A DNA stretch of 64,000 nucleotides from Solirhodobacter olei (GCF_004010155.1 NZ_RRYH01000002.1:399296-463295); one strand, 5' to 3'. Shown: positions 53,672 through 63,358, counted from the first letter of the stretch. A program made the numbers and translations. Notes: a model not told the origin generated them from the sequence alone.

Positions 53672-54535
53672 TCATTCCGGGATGACTGCGGCTCGGTAGA
53701 GGTGCCAGGTCGCGTGCCCGAGGATCGGCACCACCACGACCAGCCCCAGGAGCGCCGGGATCGCGCCAAGCACAAGGCCCCCGGCGACGATACCGCCCCA
53801 GACGGCCACGGCCTCCGGACTCTGCCGCGCGACCTCGACCGAGGTCACGACCGCCACCGGCAGGCCCACGTCGCGGTCCAGGAGCAGCGGGAAGGACACC
53901 ACGCTCACCACCAGCACCACGGCGGCGAAGACGAAGCCGGAGATGACCCCCAGCACGATCAGCGCATGCCCCCCCGTGGTCGTCAGCACGTCATGGAGGA
54001 AACCGCTGGCCGAGGCCGGAACCTTGCCGCCCATGGTCAGCCCGTAGATGCCGTCGGCCACCAGCAGCCAGGTGACGAAAGTAGCGATCAGGAACAGGCC
54101 AAGGACGATGATCGCCCCGAAGGCGGGCTCTCCGATGACGCGGAACGCGTCCGCCCAGCCGGCCTTGCCGCCCGCCTCGCGTTTCCGGCTCATCTGGTAA
54201 AGACCGACCGCCGCCCCGGGGCCGAGCAGCGCGAAGCCGGAGACCAGCGGGAAGATCATCGGCAGCATGCTCTCGTGGAACGCCATCCAGCTCAGCGCCA
54301 GCCCGACGATCGGGTAGACGATGCAGAGGAAGATCACGTCGCTCCGCATCGCCTCGAAATCCTCGACGCCACGCCGCAGCGCCGTACGGATGTCCGCCAT
54401 CCCGATCCGCCGCACCCGCGGCCGGGCGGTGACATGATCGCCGCCAAGCGTCTCGGTCATATGGGCGACATGCGCGCCGGCGCCCGCCAGCGACTTCGCC
54501 GTCCAGGACAGGGGATTGCCTATGGTCTGTACCAT
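53672..54535 (-). CDS. DUF2189 membrane protein
   Basis: A 287-residue integral membrane protein with six hydrophobic stretches, among them VIFLCIVYPIVGLALSWMAF, IIVLGLFLIATFVTWLLV and the last GGIVAGGLVLGAIPALLGLVVVVPILGHATWHLYRAAV. The block VRRIGMADIRTALRRGVEDFEAMRSDV before the first helix is typical of DUF2189. No enzyme motif; function unknown. GAGGAGGG precedes ATG 54535. It lies between acnA and the ccm genes. Confidence 0.88.
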   Translation of the reverse strand: MVQTIGNPLSWTAKSLAGAGAHVAHMTETLGGDHVTARPRVRRIGMADIRTALRRGVEDFEAMRSDVIFLCIVYPIVGLALSWMAFHESMLPMIFPLVSGFALLGPGAAVGLYQMSRKREAGGKAGWADAFRVIGEPAFGAIIVLGLFLIATFVTWLLVADGIYGLTMGGKVPASASGFLHDVLTTTGGHALIVLGVISGFVFAAVVLVVSVVSFPLLLDRDVGLPVAVVTSVEVARQSPEAVAVWGGIVAGGLVLGAIPALLGLVVVVPILGHATWHLYRAAVIPE

Positions 54536-54675
54536 GCCGCCCTCCTCAAGCGAGGCTCTTCCGGCGCGCCGCAACATCCGCGTCCCGGATGGGCGGCGGC
54601 GGAATTGCACTGACTGGTCAGGGCAGGATAGCACGTTTCGGCGCGCCTGTCGCCGGACGCGCGGTGCGGGGGGCC

Positions 54676-55212
54676 TCAGTCCGTCGCCGCCTTCTGCAGC
54701 GCCGGGCGGATGGTCGATTTGAGGATGTCCTCGGTGATCGGTCCGGGGAAGCGCAGCACGACCCTGCCGTGGCGGTCGATCACGAAGCTTTCCGGCACCC
54801 CGTAGACGCCCCAGTTGAGCGCCATCTGGCCCTGCGCATCGGCGCCCATCGCCTTGTAGGGATCACCGACATCGGCCAGGAACTTCAGCGCGTCCTTCGG
54901 CTTGTCCTTGTAGTTCACGCCGTAGATCGGCACGCCCGCGGCGGCCATCTTGGCAAGGTTGCCCGCCTCGGCCCGGCAGGGCACGCACCAGCTCGCCCAG
55001 AAGTTCACGATCTTGGCCTTGCCGTCCTTCAGCACGGCATCGGTGAACGGCAGGCTGTCTCCAAGCTGGGTCAGCTGCACCGCCGGCGCCTCGCGCCCGA
55101 CCATCGTCGAGGGCAGCGCATTCGGATCCTGCCGGTTCATCCCCCACCAGAACAGGATCGCCAGCCCGACGAACAGGGCCGGCGGCAGCACCATCAGCGG
55201 CTTAAGCTTCAC
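54676..55212 (-). CDS. ccmG: cytochrome c biogenesis thiol:disulfide oxidoreductase CcmG/DsbE
   Basis: A 178-residue thioredoxin-fold protein anchored by one N-terminal helix (PLMVLPPALFVGLAILFWW) and facing the periplasm. Redox motif WCVPC in VNFWASWCVPCRAEAGNL, then GVNYKDKPKDALKFLADVGDPY and the cis-Pro region GVYGVPESFVIDRHG are typical of CcmG, which keeps apocytochrome c cysteines reduced. GTG start 55212 with GGGGAGG upstream, overlapping the ccmD end by 11 bp. Confidence 0.95.
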   Translation of the reverse strand: MKLKPLMVLPPALFVGLAILFWWGMNRQDPNALPSTMVGREAPAVQLTQLGDSLPFTDAVLKDGKAKIVNFWASWCVPCRAEAGNLAKMAAAGVPIYGVNYKDKPKDALKFLADVGDPYKAMGADAQGQMALNWGVYGVPESFVIDRHGRVVLRFPGPITEDILKSTIRPALQKAATD

Positions 55213-55375
55213 CCCTGTTCCTCCCCAACCGAGCCTCGGCCTCCTCCAGCTGGCGGCGCACCCGGCGCCCGCGCGCCCAGGTCGCCACGATCAGCGCCAC
55301 GATCAGCACCAGCGCCACCGCATAGGCCGACAGCACCGTGATCTCGTACTTGCCAAGCTGCAGGTCGCTCCACAT
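55202..55375 (-). CDS. ccmD: heme exporter protein CcmD
   Basis: A 57-residue single-helix protein: LQLGKYEITVLSAYAVALVLIVALIVATWARGRRVRRQLEEAEAR, with positive residues right after the helix as in CcmD. It assists release of holo-CcmE from CcmABC in the family. Its ATG overlaps the ccmC stop (TGATG), fixing the start. Easily missed because of its size. Confidence 0.92.
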   Translation of the reverse strand: MWSDLQLGKYEITVLSAYAVALVLIVALIVATWARGRRVRRQLEEAEARLGRNRGEA

Positions 55376-56103
55376 CAGCCCATCCTCTCGCGCGCGAGCA
55401 GCGCCTTCAGGCGGCGGGCGCGGATCTCTGTGCGGGTCCTCAGAAGCACCATCGTCACGAAGAACAGGATGAAGCCGGTGATGCAGATCATCAGCGGATA
55501 CCAATAGGCGTCCGCCACATGCTGCTTCTGCATCAGCGTCAGGCTCGGGCCCTGGTGCAGGCCCTGGTTCCAGAAGTTCACTGCATAGCGGCTGAGGATC
55601 GCGAAGACAGACCCCACGAGGCAGAGGACGGAGGTCAGGTCTGCCGCCGTATCGGGATCCTCGATCGCCGCCCAAAGCGCGAGATAGCCGAGGTAGAACA
55701 GGAACAGGATCAGGAACGAGGTCAGCCGCGGGTCCCAGGCCCACCAGGTACCCCACATCGGCTCTCCCCAGATCGCGCCGGTGATCAGCGCGATCAGCGT
55801 CATCGTGGCGCCCACCGGCGCCGCGGCCTTGGCCGCCAATGCCGAGACATGGTGCCGCCGCACCAGCCAGATCAGCGAGGCGACCAGCATCATCAGCCAG
55901 GCATTGATCCCCAGCATGGCCGAGGGGACGTGGAGGAAGATGATCTTGACCGTCGTTCCCTGCCGCATCTCGGGCGGCGTGAAGGCGAAGCCCCAGACGA
56001 GGCCCACCACCATCAGCACGGCCGTCAGCGGCACCAGCCAGCGCAGAAGCCAGCCGGAGGTGCGCATGAACACTACTGGATTGGCATATTTCCAGATCGA
56101 CAT
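55375..56103 (-). CDS. ccmC: heme exporter protein CcmC
   Basis: A 242-residue six-helix membrane protein of the heme-handling family. The tryptophan-rich motif EPMWGTWWAWDPRLTSFLILFLFYLGYLAL and flanking histidines (FLHVPSA before, FWNQGLHQGPSL after) are the heme-binding signature of CcmC, which loads heme onto CcmE. It is 54 bp after ccmB in the same direction. Confidence 0.96.
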   Translation of the reverse strand: MSIWKYANPVVFMRTSGWLLRWLVPLTAVLMVVGLVWGFAFTPPEMRQGTTVKIIFLHVPSAMLGINAWLMMLVASLIWLVRRHHVSALAAKAAAPVGATMTLIALITGAIWGEPMWGTWWAWDPRLTSFLILFLFYLGYLALWAAIEDPDTAADLTSVLCLVGSVFAILSRYAVNFWNQGLHQGPSLTLMQKQHVADAYWYPLMICITGFILFFVTMVLLRTRTEIRARRLKALLARERMG

Positions 56104-56157
56104 GAGCGTTCCTTAGGGCCTTTCCTCAGCGATCTCAATTCAATTGCCCGGGCGGGT

Positions 56158-56814
56158 TCAGCGCAGATTGACGCGGAGCGCGGCGGCCGAGGCGAAGGGC
56201 AGCAGCGCCGCCGCCCCGGCGGTGATCCCGGCCAGCAGAAGAAGCGGCACATCCACCGCCTGCCCCGCCGCGCCGCGCTTGACCACCTCGGCCCCGAAGA
56301 TCAGCGTCGGCACGTAAAGCGGCAGCACCAGAAGCGACATCAGCAGGCCGCCCCGCTTCAGCCCTACCGTCAGCGCCGCCCCGAAGGTGCCGATGACCGA
56401 CAGCGCCGGCGTGCCAAGCGCGAGGCTCAGCACCAGCCACCCGTAGCCCGCCAGCGGCAGGTTCAGCAGCAGCGCCAGGACCGGCGAGGCCAGCACCAGC
56501 GGCAGCCCGGTGGTGATCCAGTGCGCAAGCGCCTTGACGCTGACGATCCCCTCCAGCGGGATCGGCGCGGTGGCCAGCAGATCCAGCGAGCCGTCCTCGT
56601 GGTCGAGCGCGAAGATCCGGTCCAGCGACAGAAGGCAGGCGAGCAGCGCCGCGACCCACAGGATCCCCGGCGCGATCACGGCAAGCGTCGCGCTCTCCGG
56701 GCCGACGCCCAGCGGCACCAGCACCACCACGATCAGGAAGAAGGCCAGCCCCAGACCGAAGCCACCCCCGGCGCGCAGCGCCAGCTTCAGGTCGCGGATC
56801 AGCAGCGCGATCAT
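56158..56814 (-). CDS. ccmB: heme exporter protein CcmB
   Basis: A 218-residue permease with six helices: MIALLIRDLKLALRAGGGFGLGLAFFLIVVVLVPLGVGPE, FALDHEDGSLDLLATAPIPLEGIVSVKALAHWITTGLPLVLASPVLALLL and LPLYVPTLIFGAEVV are recognisable. It forms the membrane part of the CcmAB ABC complex that drives holo-CcmE release. Start ATG 56814, ten bases after the ccmA stop. Confidence 0.95.
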   Translation of the reverse strand: MIALLIRDLKLALRAGGGFGLGLAFFLIVVVLVPLGVGPESATLAVIAPGILWVAALLACLLSLDRIFALDHEDGSLDLLATAPIPLEGIVSVKALAHWITTGLPLVLASPVLALLLNLPLAGYGWLVLSLALGTPALSVIGTFGAALTVGLKRGGLLMSLLVLPLYVPTLIFGAEVVKRGAAGQAVDVPLLLLAGITAGAAALLPFASAAALRVNLR

Positions 56815-56824
56815 GCCCGGCCCC

Positions 56825-57454
56825 TCACAGAAAGGCGTCGTCGAAGGCCCCGCGAAGGCCACCGGCCTCCGGCGGGCGGGCCTTGCACGCCGTCAGGTCC
56901 AGAACCTCCGCCTCCGGCAGGCCGAGATCGATATGCGTGGCGATCAGCGCCGCGCCTCCGCCCACCATGTGGCGCCGGACCACCCCGGCGAATAGCGCGA
57001 CAGAGGCCGTGTCGAGAGACACCGTCGGCTCGTCCAGCATCCAGATCGCCCGCCCGGAGACAAGCAGCCGCGCCAGCCCCAGCCGCCGCTTCTGCCCGGC
57101 CGAAAGGTTCTGCGCCTGCCGGTCGGCCAGCGCCGTCAGGTTCATCGCCTCCAGCGCCGCCCCGATCCCGCCGGTGCCGAAGATCCGCGCCCAGAACGTC
57201 AGGTTTTCCGTCACGGTCAGGGTGGATTTCAGCCCGTCGGCATGGCTTGCATAGGCGATGGCCTCGGGCGGGGCGTTGATCTCTCCGGCCAGCGGCGGCT
57301 GCAGCCCGGCCAGCGTGCGCAGCAGCGTGGTCTTGCCGATACCGTTCGGCCCGCGCAGGATCAGCGCCCGCCCGGGGGCAAGCCGGAAGCTCACCCCTTC
57401 CAGCACCGGCACGGCGCCGCGCGAAACGGCCAGATCGGTCACGCTCAGGTCCAT
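56825..57454 (-). CDS. ccmA: heme ABC exporter ATP-binding protein CcmA
   Basis: A 209-residue ABC ATPase: Walker [18 protein letters not shown], signature [15 protein letters not shown], Walker [14 protein letters not shown] and the switch His in LIATHIDLG. It powers CcmB. Its start is 103 bp after the Mth938 gene on the same strand, without an obvious terminator between them. Confidence 0.96.
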   Translation of the reverse strand: MDLSVTDLAVSRGAVPVLEGVSFRLAPGRALILRGPNGIGKTTLLRTLAGLQPPLAGEINAPPEAIAYASHADGLKSTLTVTENLTFWARIFGTGGIGAALEAMNLTALADRQAQNLSAGQKRRLGLARLLVSGRAIWMLDEPTVSLDTASVALFAGVVRRHMVGGGAALIATHIDLGLPEAEVLDLTACKARPPEAGGLRGAFDDAFL

Positions 57455-57557
57455 GTCCCAGCCCTAGCCGAAACAGCCCCGCCCCGGAAGCCTCTGCTTC
57501 TTCTGTCTAAAAATATCCTCGGGGGTCAAAGGGGGACGAGCCCCCTGCCGCGCGCCC

Positions 57558-57911
57558 TCAGACCGGGATCAGCGCCACGGCGATCCGCCGGCCCTCGGCC
57601 AGCAGGACGTTGTAGGTGCGGCAGGCGGCAGGCGTGTCCATCGGCTCGACGCCGACGCCCGCCTCCTCCAGCGCCTCGCGCAGCGCCTTGGGAAGCGGGG
57701 TGATAGCAGGGCCGGTGCCGACGAAGATCACGTCGACCTCGCCCTTCAGCGCCAGCAGCGCCTCCACATCCGTCATCCCGCCCCAGCGGGCGACGCCGGT
57801 CGCGGTGACAAGCGCCGCGCCCTCGTGAACCTGCCCCGCCACGCGGAAGAAACCGGGCCCGTAGCCGTCGATCGGCCGCGCGCCCTCGTAGCTGATCTCG
57901 TTCAGTCGCAT
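57558..57911 (-). CDS. Mth938-like domain protein (DUF498)
   Basis: A 117-residue single-domain protein: YGPGFFRVAGQVHEGAALVTATGVARWGG, DVIFVGTGPAITPLPKALREALEEAGVGVEPMDTPAACRTYNVLLAEGRRIAVALI. The family (NDUFAF3 in mitochondria) is linked to complex I assembly in eukaryotes; the bacterial role is unproven. Its ATG overlaps the secF stop, so it is co-transcribed with secDF. Confidence 0.92.
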   Translation of the reverse strand: MRLNEISYEGARPIDGYGPGFFRVAGQVHEGAALVTATGVARWGGMTDVEALLALKGEVDVIFVGTGPAITPLPKALREALEEAGVGVEPMDTPAACRTYNVLLAEGRRIAVALIPV

Positions 57912-58882
57912 CAGCCCTTGGCGGCGAACTGCGTGCCCGCCGCGCCGTCGTCCTTCTTGCCCCAGTCCCGCTTCACGCCAAGCATCAGCACGATGTTCTT
58001 GGCGACGTAGATCGAGGAATAGGTCCCGGTGATGACGCCCCAGGCAATGGCGAAGACGAAGCCCCGGATCACGTCGCCGCCGAAGATCAGTAGCGCGATC
58101 AGCGGGATCATGGTGGAGAGCGAGGTCATCAGCGTGCGCGACAGCGTCTCGTTCGCCGAGAGGTTCAGCACGTCCCGAAGCGGCATCTTCTTGTACTTGA
58201 TCAGGTTCTCTCGGGCCCGGTCGAAGACCACCACCGTATCGTTCAGCGAATAGCCGACGATGGTCAGCAGCGCCGCGATGATCGACAGGTCGAACTTGAT
58301 CTGCAGAAGAACGAATATCCCCACCGTCAGCGCCACGTCATGCACCGTGGCGACCGCGGCGCCAAGCGCGAACTGCCACTCGAACCTCAGCCAGATATAG
58401 GCCATGACCGCGAAGACCGCGCCCGAGATCGCCATCACCGCCTTTCGCATCAGCTCGCCCGAGACCTTCGGGCCGACCGAGTTGACGGAGGTGAAGCGGA
58501 TCGACGGATCGACCTTCTGCAGCGCCCCCTCGATCCGCTTCAAGGCGGCCGGCGGGATGCTCTCATGCCCCTTCTCGGCCGAGACGCGGACGTTGGCCAC
58601 ATGCTTGTTGGTCGAGGCCGAGGGATCGAAGACCTGGTTGATGATGACGTCGCCCAGGTGCAGCGGATCCAGCGCCTTGCGGTAGGCGCCGACGTTCACC
58701 GGCTGGCTCGCCTCGGTCCGGATCGTGGTGCCGCCGAGGAAGTCGATCCCGAAGTTCAGGCCCCAGATGAAGGGGGCCATGATCGAGATCACCACCAGCA
58801 GCATCGAGCCCCCGAAGGTGACGCGCGCGATGGCGAAGAAGTCGATGTTCGTGTGGTCCGGGACCATCCGAAGGTGGCGCAT
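57911..58882 (-). CDS. secF: protein translocase subunit SecF
   Basis: A 323-residue RND-type membrane protein with six helices and a periplasmic loop. GLNFGIDFLGGTTIRTEA is the D1-like signature, followed by the GPKVSGELMRKAVMAISGAVFAVMAYIWLRFEWQFALGAAVATVHDVALTVG core. IVGYSLNDTVVVFDRARENL carries the conserved Asp for proton use. With SecD it uses the proton gradient to aid late steps of Sec export. Starts one base after secD. Confidence 0.97.
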   Translation of the reverse strand: MRHLRMVPDHTNIDFFAIARVTFGGSMLLVVISIMAPFIWGLNFGIDFLGGTTIRTEASQPVNVGAYRKALDPLHLGDVIINQVFDPSASTNKHVANVRVSAEKGHESIPPAALKRIEGALQKVDPSIRFTSVNSVGPKVSGELMRKAVMAISGAVFAVMAYIWLRFEWQFALGAAVATVHDVALTVGIFVLLQIKFDLSIIAALLTIVGYSLNDTVVVFDRARENLIKYKKMPLRDVLNLSANETLSRTLMTSLSTMIPLIALLIFGGDVIRGFVFAIAWGVITGTYSSIYVAKNIVLMLGVKRDWGKKDDGAAGTQFAAKG

Positions 58883-58883
58883 G

Positions 58884-60542
58884 TTACACCTCGATTGACT
58901 TGGGGCGGCGGCGTTCGAACCACATCACGATCATCAGGCGCGACAGCCAGACGGTGGTGAAGACCGAGGTGAGGATCCCGAGCCCCAGCGTCACGGCGAA
59001 GCCGCGGACCGGGCCGGTGCCGACGAAGTAGAGGATACCGGCGGAGATCATCGTCGTCAGGTTGGCGTCGATGATGGCCGACAGCGCACGCTCGTAGCCA
59101 AGCTCGATCGCCCGTGCCGGACCACGCGCGGCGCGCAGTTCTTCCCGGATCCGCTCGTAGACCAGCACGTTGCCGTCCACCGCCATGCCGACGGTCAGCA
59201 CGATGCCGGCGATGCCGGGCAGCGTCAGCGTCGCGCCGATCAGCGACAGGGCCCCGAACATCATGCACATGTTGAGCGCGAGGCCGAGGTTGGCGATCCA
59301 GCCGAAGAAGCCGTAGACCGCGACCATGAAGACGACCACCGCGATGGTGCCGACCACGGCGGCGATCCGGCCGGCGCGGATCGAGTCCGCCCCCAGCTCC
59401 GGCCCGATGGTGCGTTCCTCGAGGAAGCTCATCTTCGCGGGCAGCGCACCGGCGCGCAGCAGGACCGCAAGCTGGGTCGAGCTCTGCACCGTGAAGTTGC
59501 CCGTGATGATGCCCGAGCCGCCGGCGATATGCGCCTGGATGACCGGGGCGGAGATCACCTTGTTGTCCAGGACGATGGCGAAGGGCTGGCCGATATGGGT
59601 GGCCGTGTAATCGCCGAACTTGCGCGCCCCGGTGGTGTCGAAGCGGAAGTCGACCGCCGGCTGCCCGTTCTGGTCGAAGGAGGGCTGCGCGTCGGTCAGG
59701 TCCTCACCCGTCACCACCGGCGTGTCGTCGATGATGTAGTAAAGCCCCTTCTGATCCTCGCTCGGCACCAGAGAATTGCCGGCCCCGGGGATCGCATGCG
59801 CGTCGCTGGTGCGCCCGACGACCTTGTTGAAGGTCAGCCGCGCGGTGGTGCCGATCAGCGCCTTCAGCTGCTCGGCGCTGCCGATGCCCGGCACCTCGAT
59901 CAGGATCCGGTCGCTGCCTTCCTGCTGGATCGTCGGCTCACGCGTGCCCGCGGCGTCGATCCGGCGCCGCACGATCTCCAGCGACTGCTGCATCGTGCGC
60001 TGGTCGGTCGCGGCCTTCTCGGCCGGCGACAGCTGGATGGTGATGCTGTTGCCCGCGGCGGTGACCTGCAGGTCCTTCTGCCCGACCCCGGTCAGCGACA
60101 CGACGGGCCGCGCGAGGCCGCGCACGGTCTGCAGCGCCGTGGCCATGGCCTCGGGCTTGGAGATCGAGACCTTCAGCACCGACGGGTCCGACGGCTCGCG
60201 CCGCACGTTACCCACCGTCGCGCGTTCCTTGGCAAGCGCGTCGCGCACCTCGGGCCAGAGCGCATTCATGCGGTCGGCGTAGACGTTGCTCAGGTGGACC
60301 TCGGCCAGAAGATGCGCGCCACCGCGCAGGTCGAGGCCGAGGTTGACGATGCTCGAGGGCAGCCAGGACGGCCATTCCGCCAGCTGCTTGGCCAGTTCCG
60401 GGGTCGACCCGTTGCGGGCGATCTTGGCGGCCGCCGCGTTATGCGTCTCGACCCGGTTGTAGAACAGGTTCGGCATGGCGAGGATCACGCCGAGAGCGCA
60501 GAGCCCCAGGATGATGACGCGCTTCCAAAGGGGTATTTGCAT
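58884..60542 (-). CDS. secD: protein translocase subunit SecD
   Basis: A 552-residue partner of SecF: N-terminal helix (VIILGLCALGVILAMPNLFY), LGLDLRGGAHLLAEV, a large periplasmic domain ending with GSGIITGNFTVQSSTQLAVLLRAGALPA, then five helices with LPGIAGIVLTVGMAVDGNVLVYERIREEL and its conserved Asp. ATG 60542 lies 13 bp after the yajC stop. Confidence 0.97.
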   Translation of the reverse strand: MQIPLWKRVIILGLCALGVILAMPNLFYNRVETHNAAAAKIARNGSTPELAKQLAEWPSWLPSSIVNLGLDLRGGAHLLAEVHLSNVYADRMNALWPEVRDALAKERATVGNVRREPSDPSVLKVSISKPEAMATALQTVRGLARPVVSLTGVGQKDLQVTAAGNSITIQLSPAEKAATDQRTMQQSLEIVRRRIDAAGTREPTIQQEGSDRILIEVPGIGSAEQLKALIGTTARLTFNKVVGRTSDAHAIPGAGNSLVPSEDQKGLYYIIDDTPVVTGEDLTDAQPSFDQNGQPAVDFRFDTTGARKFGDYTATHIGQPFAIVLDNKVISAPVIQAHIAGGSGIITGNFTVQSSTQLAVLLRAGALPAKMSFLEERTIGPELGADSIRAGRIAAVVGTIAVVVFMVAVYGFFGWIANLGLALNMCMMFGALSLIGATLTLPGIAGIVLTVGMAVDGNVLVYERIREELRAARGPARAIELGYERALSAIIDANLTTMISAGILYFVGTGPVRGFAVTLGLGILTSVFTTVWLSRLMIVMWFERRRPKSIEV

Positions 60543-60555
60543 GGGTCAGCCGGGC

Positions 60556-60885
60556 TCAGGAGGATGCGGGTTCGGTCTTCGACAGCACCTGAGAGATGGT
60601 CGAGCGGACAACCCGCACCTTCACCCCGTCGGCGATCTCGACCTCGACCTCGGTGTCGTCCTTCACCTTGGAGACCTTTCCGAGGATCCCGCCCTGGGTG
60701 ACGATCATGTCGCCCCGGCGGAGCGACTGAACCATGGCCTTGTGGTCCTTCAGCTTCTTCTGCTGCGGACGGATCATGATGAAATACATGATCGCGAAGA
60801 TCAGGATCAGCGGGATGAAGCTCGAGAACGTGCTGATCGTGGCGTCACCGCCAGCGGCCGCTGCATAGGCAGGCGTTACGAACAT
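60556..60885 (-). CDS. yajC: preprotein translocase subunit YajC
   Basis: A 109-residue small membrane protein: FIPLILIFAIMYFIMIRPQQKKLKDHKAMVQSLRRGDMIVTQGGILGKVSKVKDD is the YajC signature. It joins the SecDF complex. AAGGAG precedes ATG 60885; an upstream in-frame ATG is unsupported. First gene of the yajC-secD-secF-Mth938 run. Confidence 0.96.
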   Translation of the reverse strand: MFVTPAYAAAAGGDATISTFSSFIPLILIFAIMYFIMIRPQQKKLKDHKAMVQSLRRGDMIVTQGGILGKVSKVKDDTEVEVEIADGVKVRVVRSTISQVLSKTEPASS

Positions 60886-61073
60886 GCGGGCTCCTTCAAT
60901 TTGGCTCGGCACGGGGCCACAGCATACCGGCGGGGTACCGAGGGGGCCCCCGAATGTGGCGCGCACCCTATCCTCGGCCCCGGGGGATGGCAAGGCGCGC
61001 GAAGGTCATTTCGACGTGGGTCCGGACAGGAGTTCGGACAGGCCCGCGAACGGCGGCGCAGGCCGGGCCGCGC

Positions 61074-61289
61074 TCACCTTAGGATCAGCCCGACGACGAC
61101 CATCATCAGCCCGATCAGCGCGACGCCGAGGGCGGCGTAGTTCCACGCGAAGAGCGGCGCGAGGCGGCGTTTCATCTCGGCCTCGTCAAGCTCCGCGCCC
61201 CCCATCCGCGCGGCGATCACCGCGCAGACGACGAGCACCGCCACCCCGATCAGCGTCACCGCCGTTCCGCCCCAGATGAGGTATTGCAT
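61074..61289 (-). CDS. 71-residue two-helix membrane protein
   Basis: Two transmembrane helices (about 3-28, YLIWGGTAVTLIGVAVLVVCAVIAA; about 48-70, WNYAALGVALIGLMMVVVGLIL) are joined by a charged loop GGAELDEAEMKRRLAPLFA. Clean start with GAGGCGG upstream and family-like topology seen in many Rhodobacterales hypothetical proteins. Function unknown. It lies upstream of yajC on the same strand. Confidence 0.75.
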   Translation of the reverse strand: MQYLIWGGTAVTLIGVAVLVVCAVIAARMGGAELDEAEMKRRLAPLFAWNYAALGVALIGLMMVVVGLILR

Positions 61290-61399
61290 GACCGCCTCGC
61301 TACAGATCCGCCCCCGCGCCTACCTGTTCGGGGCGAAATGGGCAAGCCTCGGGGCGCCGGCAAGCGGAGGGCGGGGACCGGGTCCCATCCCACCGCCGT

Positions 61400-61424
61400 A
61401 GTGTGCGCATTCATTGCGCACCAC
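61400..61424 (-). repeat. dispersed 3'-UTR repeat, short copy D
   Basis: Arms GTGCGCA (61402-61408) and TGCGCAC (61414-61420), loop ATGAA on the minus strand, followed there by ACTACG. It lies 32 bp downstream of the ABC exporter stop, in the same orientation as copies A-C relative to the gene before it. Confidence 0.65.
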
Positions 61425-61452
61425 TCCGCCCTTCGCCCCGGGAAGCCGCCCC

Positions 61453-63279
61453 TCAGGCCGCCTCTTCCTCGGCCTCGGCGGATTGGCGGTTCCACATCGC
61501 GGCATAGCGGGCGCCGCGGACCAGAAGCTCCTCGTGCCGGCCCTCTTCGACCACCACGCCATGCTCCAGCACCACGATCCGGTCGGCATCCGCGATGGTC
61601 GACAGCCGGTGCGCGATGGTGATCACCGTGCGCCCCTGCCCCATCGCCTTAAGGCTCTCCTGGATATCCCGCTCGGTCTGGGTGTCGAGCGCCGAGGTCG
61701 CCTCGTCCAGGAGCAGGATCGGCGGGTTCTTCAGAAGCGTCCGGGCGATGCCCACCCGCTGCTTCTCGCCGCCCGAAAGCTTCAGCCCGCGCTCGCCCAC
61801 CTTGGTCTCGTAGCCCTCCGGCAGCGCCATGATGAAATCATGGATCTTCGCCGCCCGCGCCGCCGCCTCGACCTCGGCGATCGTCGCCTCCGGCCGGCCA
61901 TAGGCGATGTTGTAGAAGACCGTGTCGTTGAACAGCACCGTATCCTGCGGCACCACCCCGATCGCGGCATGCAGCGTGTCCTGCGTCACCGCGCGCACGT
62001 CCTGCCCGTCGATCCTCAGCGCCCCGCCGGTGACCTCGTAGAACCGGAAAAGAAGCCGCCCGATGGTGGACTTGCCCGACCCGGAGGGCCCGACGATCGC
62101 CACCGTCTGCCCGGCGCCGACGCGGATCGACACGCCCTTCAGGATCGGCCGCGCGCTGTCATAGCCGAAGGAGACGTTGTCGAGCACGACCTCGCCGCCC
62201 TTCACCTCCAGCGGCTTCGCGTCCGGCGCATCGGTGATCTCGGCCGGCTGCTCCAACAGGTCGAACATGTCGGCCATGTCGATCAGCGACTGGCGGATCT
62301 CGCGATAGACCGTGCCGAGGAAGCCCAGCGGCTGGGTGATCTGCATCATGTAGGCGTTGACCATGACGAAATCGCCGACGGTCAGCACGCCCTTCTCGGT
62401 CCCGATCGCCGACATCACCATCACGGCGACAAGGCCGGTGTTGATGATCAGCGCCTGCCCGAAGTTCAGGAAGGACAGCGACTGCCCGGTCTTCACCGCC
62501 GCCGCCTCGTAGCCCTCCATGGCCTCGTCATAGCGCGACGCCTCGCGGCCCTCGGCACCGAAATACTTCACCGTTTCGAAGTTCAGCAGGCTGTCGATCG
62601 CCTTCTGGTTCGCGTCGGTGTCCTGCTCGTTCATCTTGCGGCGGATCTGCACCCGCCATTCGGTGACGCGGAAGGTGAACGTCACGTAAAGCGTGATCGA
62701 GACCGCGACGACCAGCGCGTACCAGACGTTGAACACCGTCGCGAAGACGACGAGCACGATGATCAGCTGCACGATCAGCGGGCCGACCGAGAACAGCGTG
62801 AAGCGCAGCAGGAAGTCGATGCCCTTCACCCCGCGCTCGATCACCCGGCTGAGGCCGCCGGTCTTGCGCGCGATGTGGTAGCGCATCGAGAGGCGGTGAA
62901 TATGGGTGAAGGTCTCCAGCGCCAGCATCCTCAGCGCGCGCTGCCCGACCCGCACGAAAAGCGCGTCGCGCAGCTCGCCCATGCCGGTGTTCAGAAGCCG
63001 CGAGACGCCATAGGCGATTGTCAGCCCCACCGCGCCCAGCGCCAGAAGCCAGTCATGGCCATGCGAGGTGTGGGCCAGGCTGTCGACCGCGACCTTGAAG
63101 AAGACCGGCGTGACCAGCGAGAAGAGCTGCGCCAGCATCAGCGCGCAGAGCGACATCACCACGCGGCGGCGCACCCACCGCGGCTCGCGCGGCCAGAGAT
63201 AAGGCAGAACCCGTCGGATGGTCCGGATCGCGCTGCGGCGCGCATGGGCCTTTTGCCCGGCGGCATTGGTGTCGGTCAT
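61453..63279 (-). CDS. ATM1-type ABC exporter
   Basis: A 608-residue fused permease-ATPase. The six-helix membrane domain (about 45-340) contains the family motif MRYHIARKTGGLSRVIERGVKGIDFLLRF and NVWYALVVAVSITLYVTFTF. The ATPase has Walker A GPSGSGKST, Q-loop GVVPQDTVLFND, signature LSGGEKQRVGIARTLL and Walker B ILLLDEATSALD. Related alphaproteobacterial Atm1 exports glutathione-linked compounds, supporting Fe-S and metal homeostasis. Acts as a homodimer. Confidence 0.94.
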   Translation of the reverse strand: MTDTNAAGQKAHARRSAIRTIRRVLPYLWPREPRWVRRRVVMSLCALMLAQLFSLVTPVFFKVAVDSLAHTSHGHDWLLALGAVGLTIAYGVSRLLNTGMGELRDALFVRVGQRALRMLALETFTHIHRLSMRYHIARKTGGLSRVIERGVKGIDFLLRFTLFSVGPLIVQLIIVLVVFATVFNVWYALVVAVSITLYVTFTFRVTEWRVQIRRKMNEQDTDANQKAIDSLLNFETVKYFGAEGREASRYDEAMEGYEAAAVKTGQSLSFLNFGQALIINTGLVAVMVMSAIGTEKGVLTVGDFVMVNAYMMQITQPLGFLGTVYREIRQSLIDMADMFDLLEQPAEITDAPDAKPLEVKGGEVVLDNVSFGYDSARPILKGVSIRVGAGQTVAIVGPSGSGKSTIGRLLFRFYEVTGGALRIDGQDVRAVTQDTLHAAIGVVPQDTVLFNDTVFYNIAYGRPEATIAEVEAAARAAKIHDFIMALPEGYETKVGERGLKLSGGEKQRVGIARTLLKNPPILLLDEATSALDTQTERDIQESLKAMGQGRTVITIAHRLSTIADADRIVVLEHGVVVEEGRHEELLVRGARYAAMWNRQSAEAEEEAA

Positions 63280-63358
63280 GAAGGGGCTCCTAGCGTCACG
63301 GTGTAACTAGGTCGTGACGCGTCGAAAGACCAGTGGCGGGATGCAGGGCACCTGTGCG